Assembly (NCBI GenBank): GCA_013364255.1
Contig: CP054936.1
Span: forward strand, 2,820,853 to 2,884,852
Source of the DNA: Streptomyces seoulensis
GTDB lineage: Bacteria > Actinomycetota > Actinomycetes > Streptomycetales > Streptomycetaceae
Reading direction: 5' to 3'
Length of the DNA: 64,000 nucleotides
This document shows positions 39,855-49,516 of the stretch, in pieces. Each line of letters begins with the position of its first letter. Positions within the stretch are counted from its first letter, which is position 1. The position numbers and the translations under genes are program-made. The notes beneath the pieces are model-generated. The model was not told the origin of the DNA and made no database searches. It saw only the letters and a list, made by a program, of their open reading frames with translations.

Positions 39855-40933
39855 AGCGCCCGCTCCTGCCTGTCGTGCGCCGCCCGGCCGGCCGCCGCGC
39901 CCGGCGCCACCGGGGCCGGGGCGGCCGCCGCGGTCCCCGTCTCCTCGGCGTCGACGCCGTCGTAGGCCGCCAGCGCCTCGTGGGCCGCCTGCCGGGCGCT
40001 GTCGGCCAGCTCGCGCGGCGCGACGATCCGGCCGTCGCGGCCCAGCCGCAGCGCCAGGCGTCTGAGGGAGGCCGGGTCGGGGGTGCGCAAGGTGATGCGC
40101 AGCCCGCCGTCGGGAAGCTCGTCGGCGCTGTCGTGCGGGTAGTACTCGGCGACCCAGCGGCCGCCGGGGCCGACCTCCACGACGACCTCCGGGTCCTCGG
40201 CCGCGGGCTGCACCAGCGCCTCGGACAGGTCGCGCAGTTCCACCTCGGGCGGCGCGGACGGCTCGTCCAGGATCCTGATCTCGGCGACCCGGTCCAGCCG
40301 GAAGGTGCGGCGCGCCTCCGAGCGGCGGCACCATGCCTCGACATACGTGTGTCCCACGCTGACCAGACGGATGGGGTCGATCTCGCGTTCGGTGACCTCG
40401 TCGCGGGCGGGCGAGTAGTAGCGGATCCACAGCCGGCGGCGCTCGGAGATGGCCCGGTCGACGTCGGCGAAGACACCGCCCTCGGACTCGAAGGTCACCG
40501 ACAGGCGGGAGCTGGCGCCCGCCGCCTCGCCGGCCGCGGTCTCGACCTTGGCCGTGGCCCGCAGCAGCGCCTGCCGGTCGCTCTCCCGCAGTCCCGGCAG
40601 GGTGGCCACCGCGCGGGCGGCCACCAGCAGGGCGGTCGCCTCGTCGGCGGCCAGCCGCAGCGGCTCGGCGGCGTCCGCGCCGAGCGCCGCCGGGTTGTGC
40701 CACCAGATGCGCTCGCCGTCGGTGTCGATGTCCAGCAGGTCGCCGCCGCGGAAGCTGGTGCCGCACATGGGCAGCACGTCGAGGTCGGAGACCAGCTCGT
40801 CCTCGGTGATGCCGAAGGCGCGCGCCACGTCCTCGATCCGCGCGCCGGGCCGCTCCCTGAGGTACGTCACCAGGGAGAGCATCCGCCGGGTCTGGTCGAT
40901 GGCGTTCGCGGGCCTGACCGGTTTGCCTGCCAC
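39851..40933 (-). CDS. pafC: PafC, WYL-domain transcriptional regulator
   Basis: A 360-residue WYL-family protein. A winged helix-turn-helix (about 12-75; RMLSLVTYLRERPGARIEDVARAFGITEDELVSDLDVL) is followed by the WYL domain (about 150-235; LWIRYYSPARDEVTEREIDPIRLVSVGHTYVEAWCRRSEARRTFRLDRVAEI) and the WCX C-terminal region. With PafB it forms the heterodimer that activates LexA-independent DNA-damage genes in mycobacteria. Start GTG at 40933 (GGGGGAG upstream), 18 nt after pafB. The C-terminal 40 residues are Ala/Pro-rich and non-conserved. Confidence 0.95.
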   Translation of the reverse strand: MAGKPVRPANAIDQTRRMLSLVTYLRERPGARIEDVARAFGITEDELVSDLDVLPMCGTSFRGGDLLDIDTDGERIWWHNPAALGADAAEPLRLAADEATALLVAARAVATLPGLRESDRQALLRATAKVETAAGEAAGASSRLSVTFESEGGVFADVDRAISERRRLWIRYYSPARDEVTEREIDPIRLVSVGHTYVEAWCRRSEARRTFRLDRVAEIRILDEPSAPPEVELRDLSEALVQPAAEDPEVVVEVGPGGRWVAEYYPHDSADELPDGGLRITLRTPDPASLRRLALRLGRDGRIVAPRELADSARQAAHEALAAYDGVDAEETGTAAAAPAPVAPGAAAGRAAHDRQERAL

Positions 40934-40951
40934 AGTGTTGCTCGCTCCCCC

Positions 40952-41929
40952 TCAGCCCTTGGCCACGGCACGCAGCCGGTCCACCACGTCGGCCCGCAGC
41001 TCGGCGGGCTCCAGGACCACCACGTCCGGTCCGAACTCCACCAGCCAGGCGTCCAGCCCGTGCCCGTACGGGATATCCAACTCGTCCCAGCCCCCGCCCA
41101 GTTCCCGTACGGCGGTGGCCTTGGCGCGCAGCGGGTAGCCGGCGCCGGAGCGCAGCCTGATCCGCGCGCTGCGGTCGGCGATCTCGCCGGCCCAGCCCGC
41201 CACGGTCTCCCGGACGGTGACGACATCGGGCACCGGCGCGGTGAAGGCGGCGCCGCGCGAGCGGACCTTGCCGGTGATCCGGGACAGCCGGAACACCCGC
41301 TCGGCGCCGCGGTCGCGGTCGAAGCCGGCCAGGTACCAGTGGCCGCGCCAGCACTCCAGCGCCCACGGCTCGACGTGCCGGGTCTCGGGGCGGGCGGCGT
41401 TGGACTTGCGGTAGTCGAAGGCGACCGGGCGGCGGTCGCGGCAGGCCAGCATCAGCGGCTCGAAGGCGGCCTCGTGCACCGGGATGCGCGGCTCCAGGGC
41501 GCCGTGCGCCTCGAACGGGTCGACGTCCGCCGGCAGCCCGGCCGCGCGCAGCTTCTGCAGGGCGCCGCTGGCGGCGCCGGCCAGCCGGGCCTGCTGCCAG
41601 ACCTTGGCGGCCAGGCCCAGGGCGGCGGCCTCCTCGGCGTCCAGGGTGATGGGCGGCAGCCGGTTGCTGTCCCGGCGGGCCAGGTAGCCGATCTCGCCGT
41701 CCAGGCTCTCCACGGTCTCGATGACCAGGCCGAGCTCCCGCAGGTCGTCCTTGTCCCGCTCGAACATGCGGTTGAAGGAGTCGTCGCCGGCGCCCGCTCC
41801 CCTGCCCGGTCCGGCGGCCTCCACGTAGGCCTCGACGGAGTCGCGCAGCTCGCGCTTGCTGAGCGGCCGGCGCGTACCGAGCAGGCACAGCGCCAGGTTC
41901 ATCAGCCGCTCGGCCTTGGCAATGGCCAT
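40952..41929 (-). CDS. pafB: PafB, WYL-domain transcriptional regulator
   Basis: A 325-residue PafB. It has an N-terminal winged helix (MAIAKAERLMNLALCLLGTRRPLSKRELRD...FNRMFERDKDDLRELGLVIE), a WYL domain (RRPVAFDYRKSNAARPETRHVEPWALECWRGHWYLAGFDRDRGAERVFRLSRI) and a WCX domain ending VVVLEPAELRADVVDRLRAVAKG. It acts with PafC as a promoter-specificity factor responding to DNA damage. Despite the name (proteasome accessory factor), it is not part of the Pup pathway. Start ATG at 41929. On the minus strand a TAGGGA (41964-41969) about 35 nt upstream could be its -10. Confidence 0.95.
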   Translation of the reverse strand: MAIAKAERLMNLALCLLGTRRPLSKRELRDSVEAYVEAAGPGRGAGAGDDSFNRMFERDKDDLRELGLVIETVESLDGEIGYLARRDSNRLPPITLDAEEAAALGLAAKVWQQARLAGAASGALQKLRAAGLPADVDPFEAHGALEPRIPVHEAAFEPLMLACRDRRPVAFDYRKSNAARPETRHVEPWALECWRGHWYLAGFDRDRGAERVFRLSRITGKVRSRGAAFTAPVPDVVTVRETVAGWAGEIADRSARIRLRSGAGYPLRAKATAVRELGGGWDELDIPYGHGLDAWLVEFGPDVVVLEPAELRADVVDRLRAVAKG

Positions 41930-42003
41930 CGGTGCCCTTCGCCTTCCTCATGGTCCCTACGACGCCCGACCGTACCGCCCCGCGCCGTGCCGGCGAAAGC
42001 CGA

Positions 42004-42030
42004 GGGCCCACGCCGGACAGGCGTGGGCCC
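42004..42030 (-). terminator. Terminator of the FKBP genes
   Basis: A perfect 11-bp stem (42004-42014 with 42020-42030; GGGCCCACGCC) with a GGACA loop, 35 nt after the FKBP stop codon and before pafB. Confidence 0.75.
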
Positions 42031-42065
42031 CAGGTGATCGGATCCGGTCCGACTCCGCTCCGGGA

Positions 42066-42437
42066 TCAGACCCCGAGCAGGTCGACCACGAAGATCAGGG
42101 TCTCACCGGGCTTGATCGCCGGGGTGGGGCTCTGGTCGCCGTAGGCGAGGTGCGCCGGGATGGTCAGCTGGCGGCGGCCGCCGACCTTCATGCCCTGCAC
42201 GCCCTGGTCCCAGCCCTTGATGACGCGTCCGCCGCCCAGCGGGAAGCGGAACGGAGTGCCCCGGTTCCAGCTGGCGTCGAACTCCTCGCCGGTGCTGAAG
42301 GCGACGCCCACATAGTGGACGGTGACGTTCTGGCCGGCCTTCGCCTCGGGCCCGTCGCCCTCCCAGATGTCCTTGATCTCGAGGTCCGCCGGGGGCTCGC
42401 CGCCCGGGAAGTCGATCTCGGGCTTGTCGATGCTCAC
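42066..42437 (-). CDS. FKBP-type peptidyl-prolyl isomerase (cytoplasmic)
   Basis: A 123-residue single-domain FKBP. The fold's motifs are present: VTVHYVGVAFSTGEEFDASWNRGTPFRFPLGGGRVIKGWDQGVQGMKVGGRRQLTIPAHLAYGDQ and ETLIFVVDLLGV. These include the FK506-pocket aromatic residues Trp, Phe and Tyr. No signal peptide, so it is cytoplasmic. Start GTG at 42437. It follows the lipoprotein FKBP by 97 nt. Confidence 0.96.
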   Translation of the reverse strand: MSIDKPEIDFPGGEPPADLEIKDIWEGDGPEAKAGQNVTVHYVGVAFSTGEEFDASWNRGTPFRFPLGGGRVIKGWDQGVQGMKVGGRRQLTIPAHLAYGDQSPTPAIKPGETLIFVVDLLGV

Positions 42438-42534
42438 GTCTTAACGCTCCTGCTCGTGTACGACACGTGACGCGGACAGTCTTTCATCCCCGCCCGCCCG
42501 GTGCCCGCGCCGCCGGGTCGCGCAGCGTGGCGCG

Positions 42535-43554
42535 CTACATCGCCGCCAGGATGTCCACCGAGAAGACCAGCGTGGAGTCCTTCTTGATGCCGCTGTCCGG
42601 CGGCGGGTTGTCGCCGTAGCCGTCGGCCGGCGGGATCACGATCAGGACCCGGCTGCCGACCTTCTTGCCGGTCAGCCCCTGCGCCCAGCCCTTGACGACC
42701 TGCTGGAGCGAGAAGGAGGTCAGGGCCTTGCGGCCGTAGGTCGAGTCGAACTCCTTGCCGCCGTCCCACAGCACGCCCTTGTACTGGACCAGCACGGTGC
42801 TGTCCGCCTTGACCGCCGGGCCGTCGCCCTCGATGACGTACTCGGAGACCAGCTTCTTGGGGGCGGCGGTCTTCGGGAGGGTGATCTCGGGGGCGCTGCC
42901 GTCGGTGGCGGTGCCCACGGTCGGCAGGGCGGCGTCCTTCTTCTGCACCGTCCGGCCCTTGGCCGAGCTCTTGGCGTTGAAGGCGTCCTGCACGTCGACG
43001 ACGAAGACCAGGGTGTCGGTGCCCTTGATGCCCGCCTGGGAGTTGCCCTGCGTGCCGTATCCCCAGGTGGGCGGCACCGCGAACTGCACCCGGCTGCCGA
43101 CCTTCTTCCCGGTGAGCGCGTAGCGCCAGCCGTCGATGATCGTGCCCTGGGCGAGCTGGATGAGCAGCGGCGCCTTGCGGTCGTAGGAGTTGTCGAAGAC
43201 CTTGGCGCTGTCCCAGATCTGGCCCAGGTAGTGCGCCTGGACGTAGTCGTTCTCCGCCAGGGTGCGGCCGCCGCCCGCGATCACCGTCTTGACGGCGAGG
43301 TCCTTGGAGGGCCGGCCGCTGCCCTTGGCGACGGTCGGCTTCTCGCCGAACTTGGCGCCCGCGGTGATGGCCGGCAGCGGTCCGGAGACGATCTTCGGCG
43401 GGGGCGGGGCGGAGGTGGCCGTGGCCGACGGCGACGACGAGGGGGCCGGGGAGGCGCTGTCGCTGGTCTTGCCCGAGTCGGACTTGTCGCTGCCGCAGGC
43501 GGCCAGCGTGACCAGTCCCGCGGGTACGGAAATCAGTAGAGAGCGTCGGCGCAC
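42535..43554 (-). CDS. Lipoprotein with two FKBP domains
   Basis: A 339-residue exported isomerase. It starts with a lipoprotein signal peptide (RRRSLLISVPAGLVTLAAC, Cys about residue 20) and a Ser/Pro linker. Two FKBP domains follow, at about 85-190 (DYVQAHYLGQIWDSAKVFDNSYDRKAPLLIQL...VPPTWGYG) and about 235-339 (TVLVQYKGVLWDGGKEFDSTYGRKALTSFSLQQVVKGW...IPPADGYGDNPP). The first lacks some pocket residues, so the second is likely the active one. It probably helps exported proteins fold at the membrane surface. Start GTG at 43554. Confidence 0.93.
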   Translation of the reverse strand: MRRRSLLISVPAGLVTLAACGSDKSDSGKTSDSASPAPSSSPSATATSAPPPPKIVSGPLPAITAGAKFGEKPTVAKGSGRPSKDLAVKTVIAGGGRTLAENDYVQAHYLGQIWDSAKVFDNSYDRKAPLLIQLAQGTIIDGWRYALTGKKVGSRVQFAVPPTWGYGTQGNSQAGIKGTDTLVFVVDVQDAFNAKSSAKGRTVQKKDAALPTVGTATDGSAPEITLPKTAAPKKLVSEYVIEGDGPAVKADSTVLVQYKGVLWDGGKEFDSTYGRKALTSFSLQQVVKGWAQGLTGKKVGSRVLIVIPPADGYGDNPPPDSGIKKDSTLVFSVDILAAM

Positions 43555-43756
43555 GGTGGGGGCCTCGTAATCGGTCGGTCCTGTGGGTTGGCGTGCGCGC
43601 TACCTTACTGACGATCAGCCGCCGAAACCGGCTGCGGCCCGCACCGGTTTCGGCGGGAGGCGGGAGGACCGCCGCACCCGACGACCGCGTACGCCGCTCC
43701 GTACGCCGGCTCCGCGACCGGGTGAAGCGGGCCGGCGGGCGATGCGGGTACGCGAA

Positions 43757-43786
43757 GGGCGCCGTACGCGGGGGCGTACGGCGCCC
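43757..43786 (-). terminator. Terminator of pafA
   Basis: A perfect 13-bp stem (43757-43769 with 43774-43786) and a GGGG loop, 61 nt past the pafA stop. The surrounding 43555-43847 gap has several CGTAC words but no gene. Confidence 0.75.
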
Positions 43787-43847
43787 GTGCGGTGTTCCCG
43801 CAGGTCGTGCGGTGTTCCGTTCGCACCGCGTACCGCTCGGGCCGCGG

Positions 43848-45209
43848 TCACATTCCGGCGATGAGCTTCTCCACCCGGTCGTCCACCGAACGGAACGGGT
43901 CCTTGCACAACACGGTCCGCTGCGCCTGGTCGTTGAGCTTCAGGTGCACCCAGTCGACGGTGAAGTCCCGGCGCTGTTCCTGGGCCCGCCGGATGAAGTC
44001 GCCGCGCAGTCGCGCCCGAGTGGTCTGCGGCGGGACCGACTTGCCCTCGAAGATCTTCAAGTCGTTGCAGATCCGGGTGGCTTGGCCCTTCTTCTCCAGC
44101 AGGTAGTACAGGCCGCGGCGGCGGTGGATGTCGTGGTAGGCGAGGTCTATCTGGGCGACCCGCGGATGCGACATCGTCATGTTGTGCTTGGCCCGGTACC
44201 GCTCGATGAGCTGGTACTTCATCACCCAGTCGATCTCGGTGCCGATCCGGTCGAGGTCCTCGGCCTCGATCGCGTCCAGCGTGCGGCCCCACAGCTCCAG
44301 CACCCGTTCCACGGTGCCGGTGCGGATGCCGCGGCGCTCGCAGAAGTCCACGGCCTTCTCGTAGTACTCGCGCTGCACCTCCAGTGCCGAGGCCTCCCGG
44401 CCGCTGGCCAGGCGCACCTTGCGGCGGCCGGTGATGTCGTGGCTGACCTCGCGGATGGCCCGGATCGGGTTCTCCAGGGTGAGGTCGCGCATCACCGTGC
44501 CCGCCTCGATCATCCGCAGCACCAGGTCGGTGGCGCCGACCTTCAGCAGCATCGTCGTCTCGGACATGTTCGAGTCGCCGACGATGACGTGCAGCCGCCG
44601 GTAGCGCTCGGCGTCGGCGTGCGGTTCGTCGCGGGTGTTGATGATCGGCCGCGACCGGGTGGTCGCCGAGGAGACGCCCTCCCAGATGTGCTCCGCCCGC
44701 TGGCTCACGCAGTAGACGGCGCCGCGCGGCGTCTGCAGGACCTTGCCCGCGCCGCACAGCAGCTGCCGGGTGACCAGGAACGGGATGAGGATGTCCGCGA
44801 GCCGGGAGAACTCCCCGTGCCGGGCCACCAGATAGTTCTCGTGGCAGCCGTAGGAGTTTCCCGCCGAGTCGGTGTTGTTCTTGAAGAGGTAGACGTCGCC
44901 CGCGATTCCCTCCTCGTGCAGGCGTCGTTCCGCGTCTACCAGGAGTCCTTCGAGAATGCGCTCGCCGGCCTTGTCGTGGGTGACCAGTTCGATCACATTG
45001 TCACATTCGGGTGTGGCGTATTCCGGATGTGACCCCACGTCGAGATAGAGCCGGGCGCCGTTTCGCAGAAAGACATTGCTGCTGCGGCCCCATGACACGA
45101 CACGGCGGAAGAGGTACCGCGCCACCTCGTCAGGCGACAGGCGGCGCTGTCCCCTGAACGTGCACGTGACGCCGTACTCGTTCTCCAGCCCGAAAATGCG
45201 GCGGTCCAT
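43848..45209 (-). CDS. pafA: Pup-protein ligase PafA
   Basis: A 453-residue PafA, which uses ATP to join the C-terminal Glu of Pup to lysines of target proteins. It has the glutamine-synthetase-like fold: [18 protein letters not shown] (nucleotide/Mg Glu residues), [68 protein letters not shown]. It lacks the Dop-specific insert after the first strand, which separates it from Dop at 49976. Length is standard. The ATG at 45209 is 9 nt past the MFS gene stop, so it is probably co-transcribed with that gene. Confidence 0.98.
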   Translation of the reverse strand: MDRRIFGLENEYGVTCTFRGQRRLSPDEVARYLFRRVVSWGRSSNVFLRNGARLYLDVGSHPEYATPECDNVIELVTHDKAGERILEGLLVDAERRLHEEGIAGDVYLFKNNTDSAGNSYGCHENYLVARHGEFSRLADILIPFLVTRQLLCGAGKVLQTPRGAVYCVSQRAEHIWEGVSSATTRSRPIINTRDEPHADAERYRRLHVIVGDSNMSETTMLLKVGATDLVLRMIEAGTVMRDLTLENPIRAIREVSHDITGRRKVRLASGREASALEVQREYYEKAVDFCERRGIRTGTVERVLELWGRTLDAIEAEDLDRIGTEIDWVMKYQLIERYRAKHNMTMSHPRVAQIDLAYHDIHRRRGLYYLLEKKGQATRICNDLKIFEGKSVPPQTTRARLRGDFIRRAQEQRRDFTVDWVHLKLNDQAQRTVLCKDPFRSVDDRVEKLIAGM

Positions 45210-45218
45210 GACTGAACA

Positions 45219-46487
45219 TTACGCCCGATCCCCCGAGCTGAAACGGGGTTCGGCAGCACGATTTGGATCATTTTCCGATGAAGCCGCAACGACCGCCCGT
45301 CCGGCGGGAGCTGCGAGGACCCGCCCGGTGGCCAGCAGCACCAGCAGCGACAGGGCTCCGGCGACCCCCGGCACCGCGAACCCCCACAGCGCTCCGCCGG
45401 CCTGGACCACCGGCCCCGCGGCCCCCGTTCCCACCGACGCGCCCACCGTGAACGTGGTCACCAGCCAGGAGAACGCCTCCGTCACCGTCCCGGCCGGCGC
45501 GTGCCGGTCCACGATGACGAACGCGCAGGCGATGCAGGGCGCCAGGAACACCCCGGCGAGCGCCGTGAGCGCCACCATGGCCACCGCGCCCGGCATCAGC
45601 AGGAGCGGCAGGTAACACACCGCCAGCAGGGCGACCAGCGCGCGCAGTCGCCGCTCGGGCACGCCCGCCCACTGGCGCGCCCCGTAGACGGCGCCGCCGG
45701 CCAGCGCGCCCAGGCCGAGCGCCGCCATCAGCCAGCCGTACACCGCGTCGCCGCCGTGGCCGTCGGCGTACGGGACGGCCGCCACAGTGATGGAGCCGAG
45801 CGCGACGCCGACGAAGAGGAACGCGGCGAGCAGGGCCAGCAGGCCCGGCGAGCGCAGCGCGCCGAGCCAGTGCGCCTCGCGCGGCGCCGAGCGCCACGCC
45901 CGCGAGGGCGGCGAGAGGACCACGCAGAGCGCCCCGAGCACGCCGAGCACGTTCAGCACGATCAGGGCCGCCCGCGCCGACCACAGCGACACGCACAGGG
46001 TGACCAGCAGCGGCCCCACGGTGAACATGACCTCCTGCGCCACCGCGTCCATGGCGTAGGCCGTGTGTACCTGGCCCTCCTTGCGCAGCACGGAGGGCCA
46101 CAGGGCGCGCAGACCGCCCTCCAGGGGCGGGGTGAACAGTCCGGCGGCCGCGACGGCCGGGTAGGCGAGCGCGCCCTGCCCGGCGCCGGTCAGGGCGAAG
46201 GCGGTCATCGCCAGGGCCGCCGCGAGCGCCGCCGGCAGCTGCACCCGGGGCTGTCCGTACAGGTCCACCAGGCGGCCGAGCACGGGCTGCCCGACGGCGT
46301 TGGCGACGCCGTAGACGGCGGCCAGCGCCCCGGCGAGGCTGTAGGTGCCGCCCTCGGCGCGGACGAACAGCACGATCGCGATGGCCGCCGTGGCGTTCGG
46401 CAGCCGGCCCACCAGGGTGCCGGTCAGCAGCCGGGCGGCGTGCCGCGTCCTGAGGATTTCCAGGTATCCCGCGAATCCCGCGGCCAT
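45219..46487 (-). CDS. MFS transporter
   Basis: A 422-residue major facilitator with about 12 membrane helices. The N-terminal part (MAAGFAGYLEILRTRHAARLLTGTLVGRLPNATAAIAIVLFV) resembles a group of actinobacterial MFS exporters. The loop between helices 2 and 3 is GRLVDLYGQPRVQL, a partial match to the MFS signature. Substrate unknown. The ATG at 46487 follows CTGGAGG. It is divergent from a LacI regulator that is likely to control it, and it runs directly into pafA. Confidence 0.9.
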   Translation of the reverse strand: MAAGFAGYLEILRTRHAARLLTGTLVGRLPNATAAIAIVLFVRAEGGTYSLAGALAAVYGVANAVGQPVLGRLVDLYGQPRVQLPAALAAALAMTAFALTGAGQGALAYPAVAAAGLFTPPLEGGLRALWPSVLRKEGQVHTAYAMDAVAQEVMFTVGPLLVTLCVSLWSARAALIVLNVLGVLGALCVVLSPPSRAWRSAPREAHWLGALRSPGLLALLAAFLFVGVALGSITVAAVPYADGHGGDAVYGWLMAALGLGALAGGAVYGARQWAGVPERRLRALVALLAVCYLPLLLMPGAVAMVALTALAGVFLAPCIACAFVIVDRHAPAGTVTEAFSWLVTTFTVGASVGTGAAGPVVQAGGALWGFAVPGVAGALSLLVLLATGRVLAAPAGRAVVAASSENDPNRAAEPRFSSGDRA

Positions 46488-46510
46488 CGCCTGCCTCCAG
46501 GGTCAAGTTT

Positions 46511-46537
46511 TACGTATAACGTCCGCCGCCATACGTA
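46511..46537. promoter_or_regulatory. Operator candidate between LacI and MFS genes
   Basis: TACGTAT (46511-46517) and ATACGTA (46531-46537) form a perfect 7-bp inverted repeat with centres 20 bp apart, two helical turns. It is AT-rich in a GC-rich gap and lies 24 nt from the MFS start. It is a plausible site for the LacI-type protein, although classic LacI sites are more compact. Confidence 0.45.
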
Positions 46538-46669
46538 CCATGTGCGCTGTTCGCAGTCCAGACGAGCGGACCGCGACCGGCAGGCGGACGGACCGTCCGG
46601 CGGCGCGCGACGGGGCCCGTCCGCATCCGGCCGGGCCCGAACACAGGAACGACAAGGAGCGCTCTCCCG

Positions 46670-47686
46670 GTGGCACGAGGAAGTACGCGGCCCACCAGCC
46701 GTGACGTGGCGCAGGCCGCCGGGGTGTCCCAGGCCGCCGTCTCACTGGTGCTCGGCGACAAGTGGCGCGGCCGGGTGTCGCAGGCCACCGCCGAACGGGT
46801 CCGCCGGGCCGCCGACGAGCTCGGCTACCGGCCCAATCTGGCCGCCCGCAATCTGCGGCTCGGCCACACCCGGACCGTGCTCCTCGTCGTCCCGGCGCTG
46901 ACCACCGAGTTCTTCGCCGGCGTCTACACCGGCGCCGCCCGCGTCGCCGCCGAGCACGGCTTCGGCGTGGTCCTCTACCCCTCCCCCGAGGGCATCGGTC
47001 CGGCCCGCAACCCCTTCGCCTCGGCGCAGGCCGCCCTGGACGGCGTGATCGCCTCCTCCATGGCCGCCGACGCCCTCACCGCGATCCGCGGCGACCGGCT
47101 CCCGCTGGTCATGCTGGACAGCGACCCCGAGGGCAGCCTGGGCGCGGCGACGGTGAACCTGGACATCGCCGATGGCGTGCGGCAGGTCGCCGCCCATCTG
47201 CTCGGCCTCGGCCACCGCGGCTTCCTGCACCTGGCCGCGGACGTGCCGTCGTGGACCTTCGAGGTGCGGGCGCGGGAGCTGGCCGCGCGGGTGGGCGCGG
47301 TGCCGGGCGCCTCGGTGCGCACCGCCCGCGCCGCCATCGCGGTCGAGGACGCCCGGGACGCCACCCAGGCCGCCCTGAGCGCTCCGGGGCCCCGCCCCAC
47401 CGCCGTGGTCTGCGACGACGACAAGCTGGCCGTCGGCGCGTACAAGGCGCTGCGCCGGCTCGGTCTGCGGGTGCCGGAGGACGTCTCCGTCACCGGCTTC
47501 GACGATCTGGGCCTGGCCACCGCCGTCGACCCTGAGCTGACCACCGTCCGGCTGGACGCCGAGCTGTTCGGCGAGCGCGGCATCCGGGCCCTGCTGGCGG
47601 TCCTGGAGGGCCGTACGCCGGACGGCGGCGACGTCCCGGTGGAACTGGTGGTCCGGGGCTCCACGGCCCCGCCGGGCGCCTCCTGA
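46670..47686 (+). CDS. LacI-family transcriptional regulator
   Basis: A 338-residue LacI/GalR repressor. The N-terminal helix-turn-helix and hinge are complete: TSRDVAQAAGVSQAAVSLVLGDKWRGRVSQATAERVRRAADELGYRPNLAARNLR. The sugar-binding-protein-like core follows (LDGVIASSMAADAL, PLVMLDSDPEG, VTGFDDLGLATAVDPELTTVRLD). The effector is unknown. Start GTG at 46670 with AAGGAG upstream. It is divergent from the MFS gene and convergent with prcA. Confidence 0.95.
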   Translation: MARGSTRPTSRDVAQAAGVSQAAVSLVLGDKWRGRVSQATAERVRRAADELGYRPNLAARNLRLGHTRTVLLVVPALTTEFFAGVYTGAARVAAEHGFGVVLYPSPEGIGPARNPFASAQAALDGVIASSMAADALTAIRGDRLPLVMLDSDPEGSLGAATVNLDIADGVRQVAAHLLGLGHRGFLHLAADVPSWTFEVRARELAARVGAVPGASVRTARAAIAVEDARDATQAALSAPGPRPTAVVCDDDKLAVGAYKALRRLGLRVPEDVSVTGFDDLGLATAVDPELTTVRLDAELFGERGIRALLAVLEGRTPDGGDVPVELVVRGSTAPPGAS

Positions 47687-47692
47687 GACGCC

Positions 47693-47726
47693 GGGAGCCC
47701 CGGCCGTGGCGCGGGCCGGGGCTTCC
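47693..47726. terminator. Bidirectional terminator between lacI-type gene and prcA
   Basis: A 13-bp stem (47693-47705 with 47714-47726) with one G-U pair and an 8-nt loop, between the convergent stops at 47686 and 47758. Confidence 0.65.
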
Positions 47727-47757
47727 TGGGGTGGTGCGGAGGCGGGACGCGAGGTCG

Positions 47758-48510
47758 CTAGTTCTCCTCGGCGTCGCCGTTGTCGTCGGAGTCCTGGGAG
47801 GTGTCCGCCGTGCCGCCCTCCAGCAGCCGGGCCAGCTGGCGCCCCACGATGCGCTTGAACTTGCGCTGCTGCGGCCGCGTACGGTCCAGCACCGCCACCT
47901 CCAGGCGCTCGGCGGGGATCTCCCGCTCGCTGCCGTTGGTGTCGCGGGACAGGGCCTGCACCGCCAGCTTCAGCGCCTCGGCCAGCGTCATCCCGTCCTG
48001 GTGGCGCTGGTCGAGGTAGCCGCTGATCTGCTCGGCGTTGCCGCCGACCGCGACCGAGCCGTGCTCGTCCACGATCGAGCCGTCGTGCGGCAGCCGGTAG
48101 ATCTGGTCGCCCTCCGGGGTCTCCCCCACCTCGGCGACCACCAGCTCCACCTCGTACGGCTTCTCGGCCGCGCTGGAGAAGATCGTGCCCAGCGTCTGGG
48201 CGTAGACGTTCGCCAGGCCCCGGGCGGTGACGTCGTCCCGGTCGTAGGTGTAACCGCGCAGGTCGGCGTAGCGCACACCGCCGATGCGCAGGTTCTCGTA
48301 CTCGTTGTACTTGCCGGCCGCCGCGAAGCCGATCCGGTCGTAGATCTCGCTGAACTTGTGCAGCGCGCGGGACGGATTCTCGCCGACGAACACGATGCCG
48401 TCGGCGTACTGCAGCACGACCAGGCTGCGGCCGCGGGCGATGCCCTTGCGGGCGTACTCGGCCCGGTCGGCCATGGCCTGCTGGGGTGAGACATAGAACG
48501 GCGTCGACAC
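47758..48510 (-). CDS. prcA: 20S proteasome alpha subunit
   Basis: A 250-residue alpha subunit, which forms the outer gating rings of the 20S proteasome. Motifs: [104 protein letters not shown]. The C-terminus is acidic and disordered ([14 protein letters not shown]). The N-terminal gate segment should be opened by the C-terminus of the ARC ATPase. The start is the GTG at 48510, 61 nt downstream of prcB. Confidence 0.98.
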   Translation of the reverse strand: MSTPFYVSPQQAMADRAEYARKGIARGRSLVVLQYADGIVFVGENPSRALHKFSEIYDRIGFAAAGKYNEYENLRIGGVRYADLRGYTYDRDDVTARGLANVYAQTLGTIFSSAAEKPYEVELVVAEVGETPEGDQIYRLPHDGSIVDEHGSVAVGGNAEQISGYLDQRHQDGMTLAEALKLAVQALSRDTNGSEREIPAERLEVAVLDRTRPQQRKFKRIVGRQLARLLEGGTADTSQDSDDNGDAEEN

Positions 48511-48571
48511 CGGTTATCCGTCCCTTTCTGTTGTGGTCACGGGGTCACCCTGGACAAGAATCCGCCGCCGC

Positions 48572-49417
48572 CTACAGCAGCGCGGCCCGCGGGCCGTCGG
48601 GCTGCTCCAGGCGCCGTTGCAGCACCGCGCGGGCGATCTCGGAGGACTCGTCCTCGGTCAGCCTGCGGAAGCCGTCGTCGGTGATCACGGTGACGATCGG
48701 ATAGATCCGGCGGGCGACATCGGGACCGCCGGTCGCCGAGTCGTCGTCTGCCGCGTCGTACAGGGCCTGGACCACCAGGGTGGTCGCCTCGGCCTCGGAC
48801 AGGTCCTCGCGGTACAGCTTCTTCATGGCGCCGCGCGCGAAGATCGAGCCGGAGCCGGTCGCCGCGTAGCCGTGCTCCTCGCTGCGGCCGCCGGTGACGT
48901 CGTAGGAGAAGACGCGGCCCTTGTCGCGGTCCACGTCGTAGCCCGCGAAGAGCGGGACCACGGCCAGGCCCTGCATGGCCATGCCCAGGTTGGAGCGGAT
49001 CATGGTCGACAGCCGGTTCGCCTTGCCCTCCAGCGACAGCTGGGTGCCCTCGACCTTCTCGAAGTGCTCCAGCTCCAGCTGGAACAGCTTCACCATCTCC
49101 ACGGCGAGCCCGGCCGTGCCGGCGATGCCGACCGCCGAGTACTCGTCGGCCGGGAACACCTTCTCGATGTCCCGCTGCGCGATGACGTTCCCCATGGTCG
49201 CCCGCCGGTCGCCGGCCAGCACGACGCCGCCCGGGAAGGTCACGGCCACGATCGTGGTGCCGTGCGGCGCCTCGACGACCCCCTGGGTGTGCGGCAGCCG
49301 CCGCTTGCCGGGCAGCATCTCCGGCTGGTGCTCGGCGAGGAAGTCCATGAACGACGAGGACCCGGGCGTCAGGAAGGCAGCCGGCAGACGCCCGGTGCTA
49401 CGAGGGTTGGGTTCCAC
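48572..49417 (-). CDS. prcB: 20S proteasome beta subunit (proteolytic)
   Basis: A 281-residue beta subunit made as a precursor. The 53-residue propeptide ends APHG, and self-cleavage exposes Thr54 ([23 protein letters not shown]), the N-terminal nucleophile; Asp and Lys of the active site follow (GDRRA, REDIEKV-like [22 protein letters not shown]). The start is the GTG at 49417, with GGAAGGA upstream; a reading from 49477 adds unrelated residues. It is upstream of prcA and separated from pup by a strong hairpin. Confidence 0.98.
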   Translation of the reverse strand: MEPNPRSTGRLPAAFLTPGSSSFMDFLAEHQPEMLPGKRRLPHTQGVVEAPHGTTIVAVTFPGGVVLAGDRRATMGNVIAQRDIEKVFPADEYSAVGIAGTAGLAVEMVKLFQLELEHFEKVEGTQLSLEGKANRLSTMIRSNLGMAMQGLAVVPLFAGYDVDRDKGRVFSYDVTGGRSEEHGYAATGSGSIFARGAMKKLYREDLSEAEATTLVVQALYDAADDDSATGGPDVARRIYPIVTVITDDGFRRLTEDESSEIARAVLQRRLEQPDGPRAALL

Positions 49418-49516
49418 GCGATTCCTTCCACACAAAATGGCTGCGGCCCCGCCGGGAACGGCCGAGCCGATCATCAAATCCGTGCACGGACCATACCCGT
49501 ACCGGGGCCGGTCATC

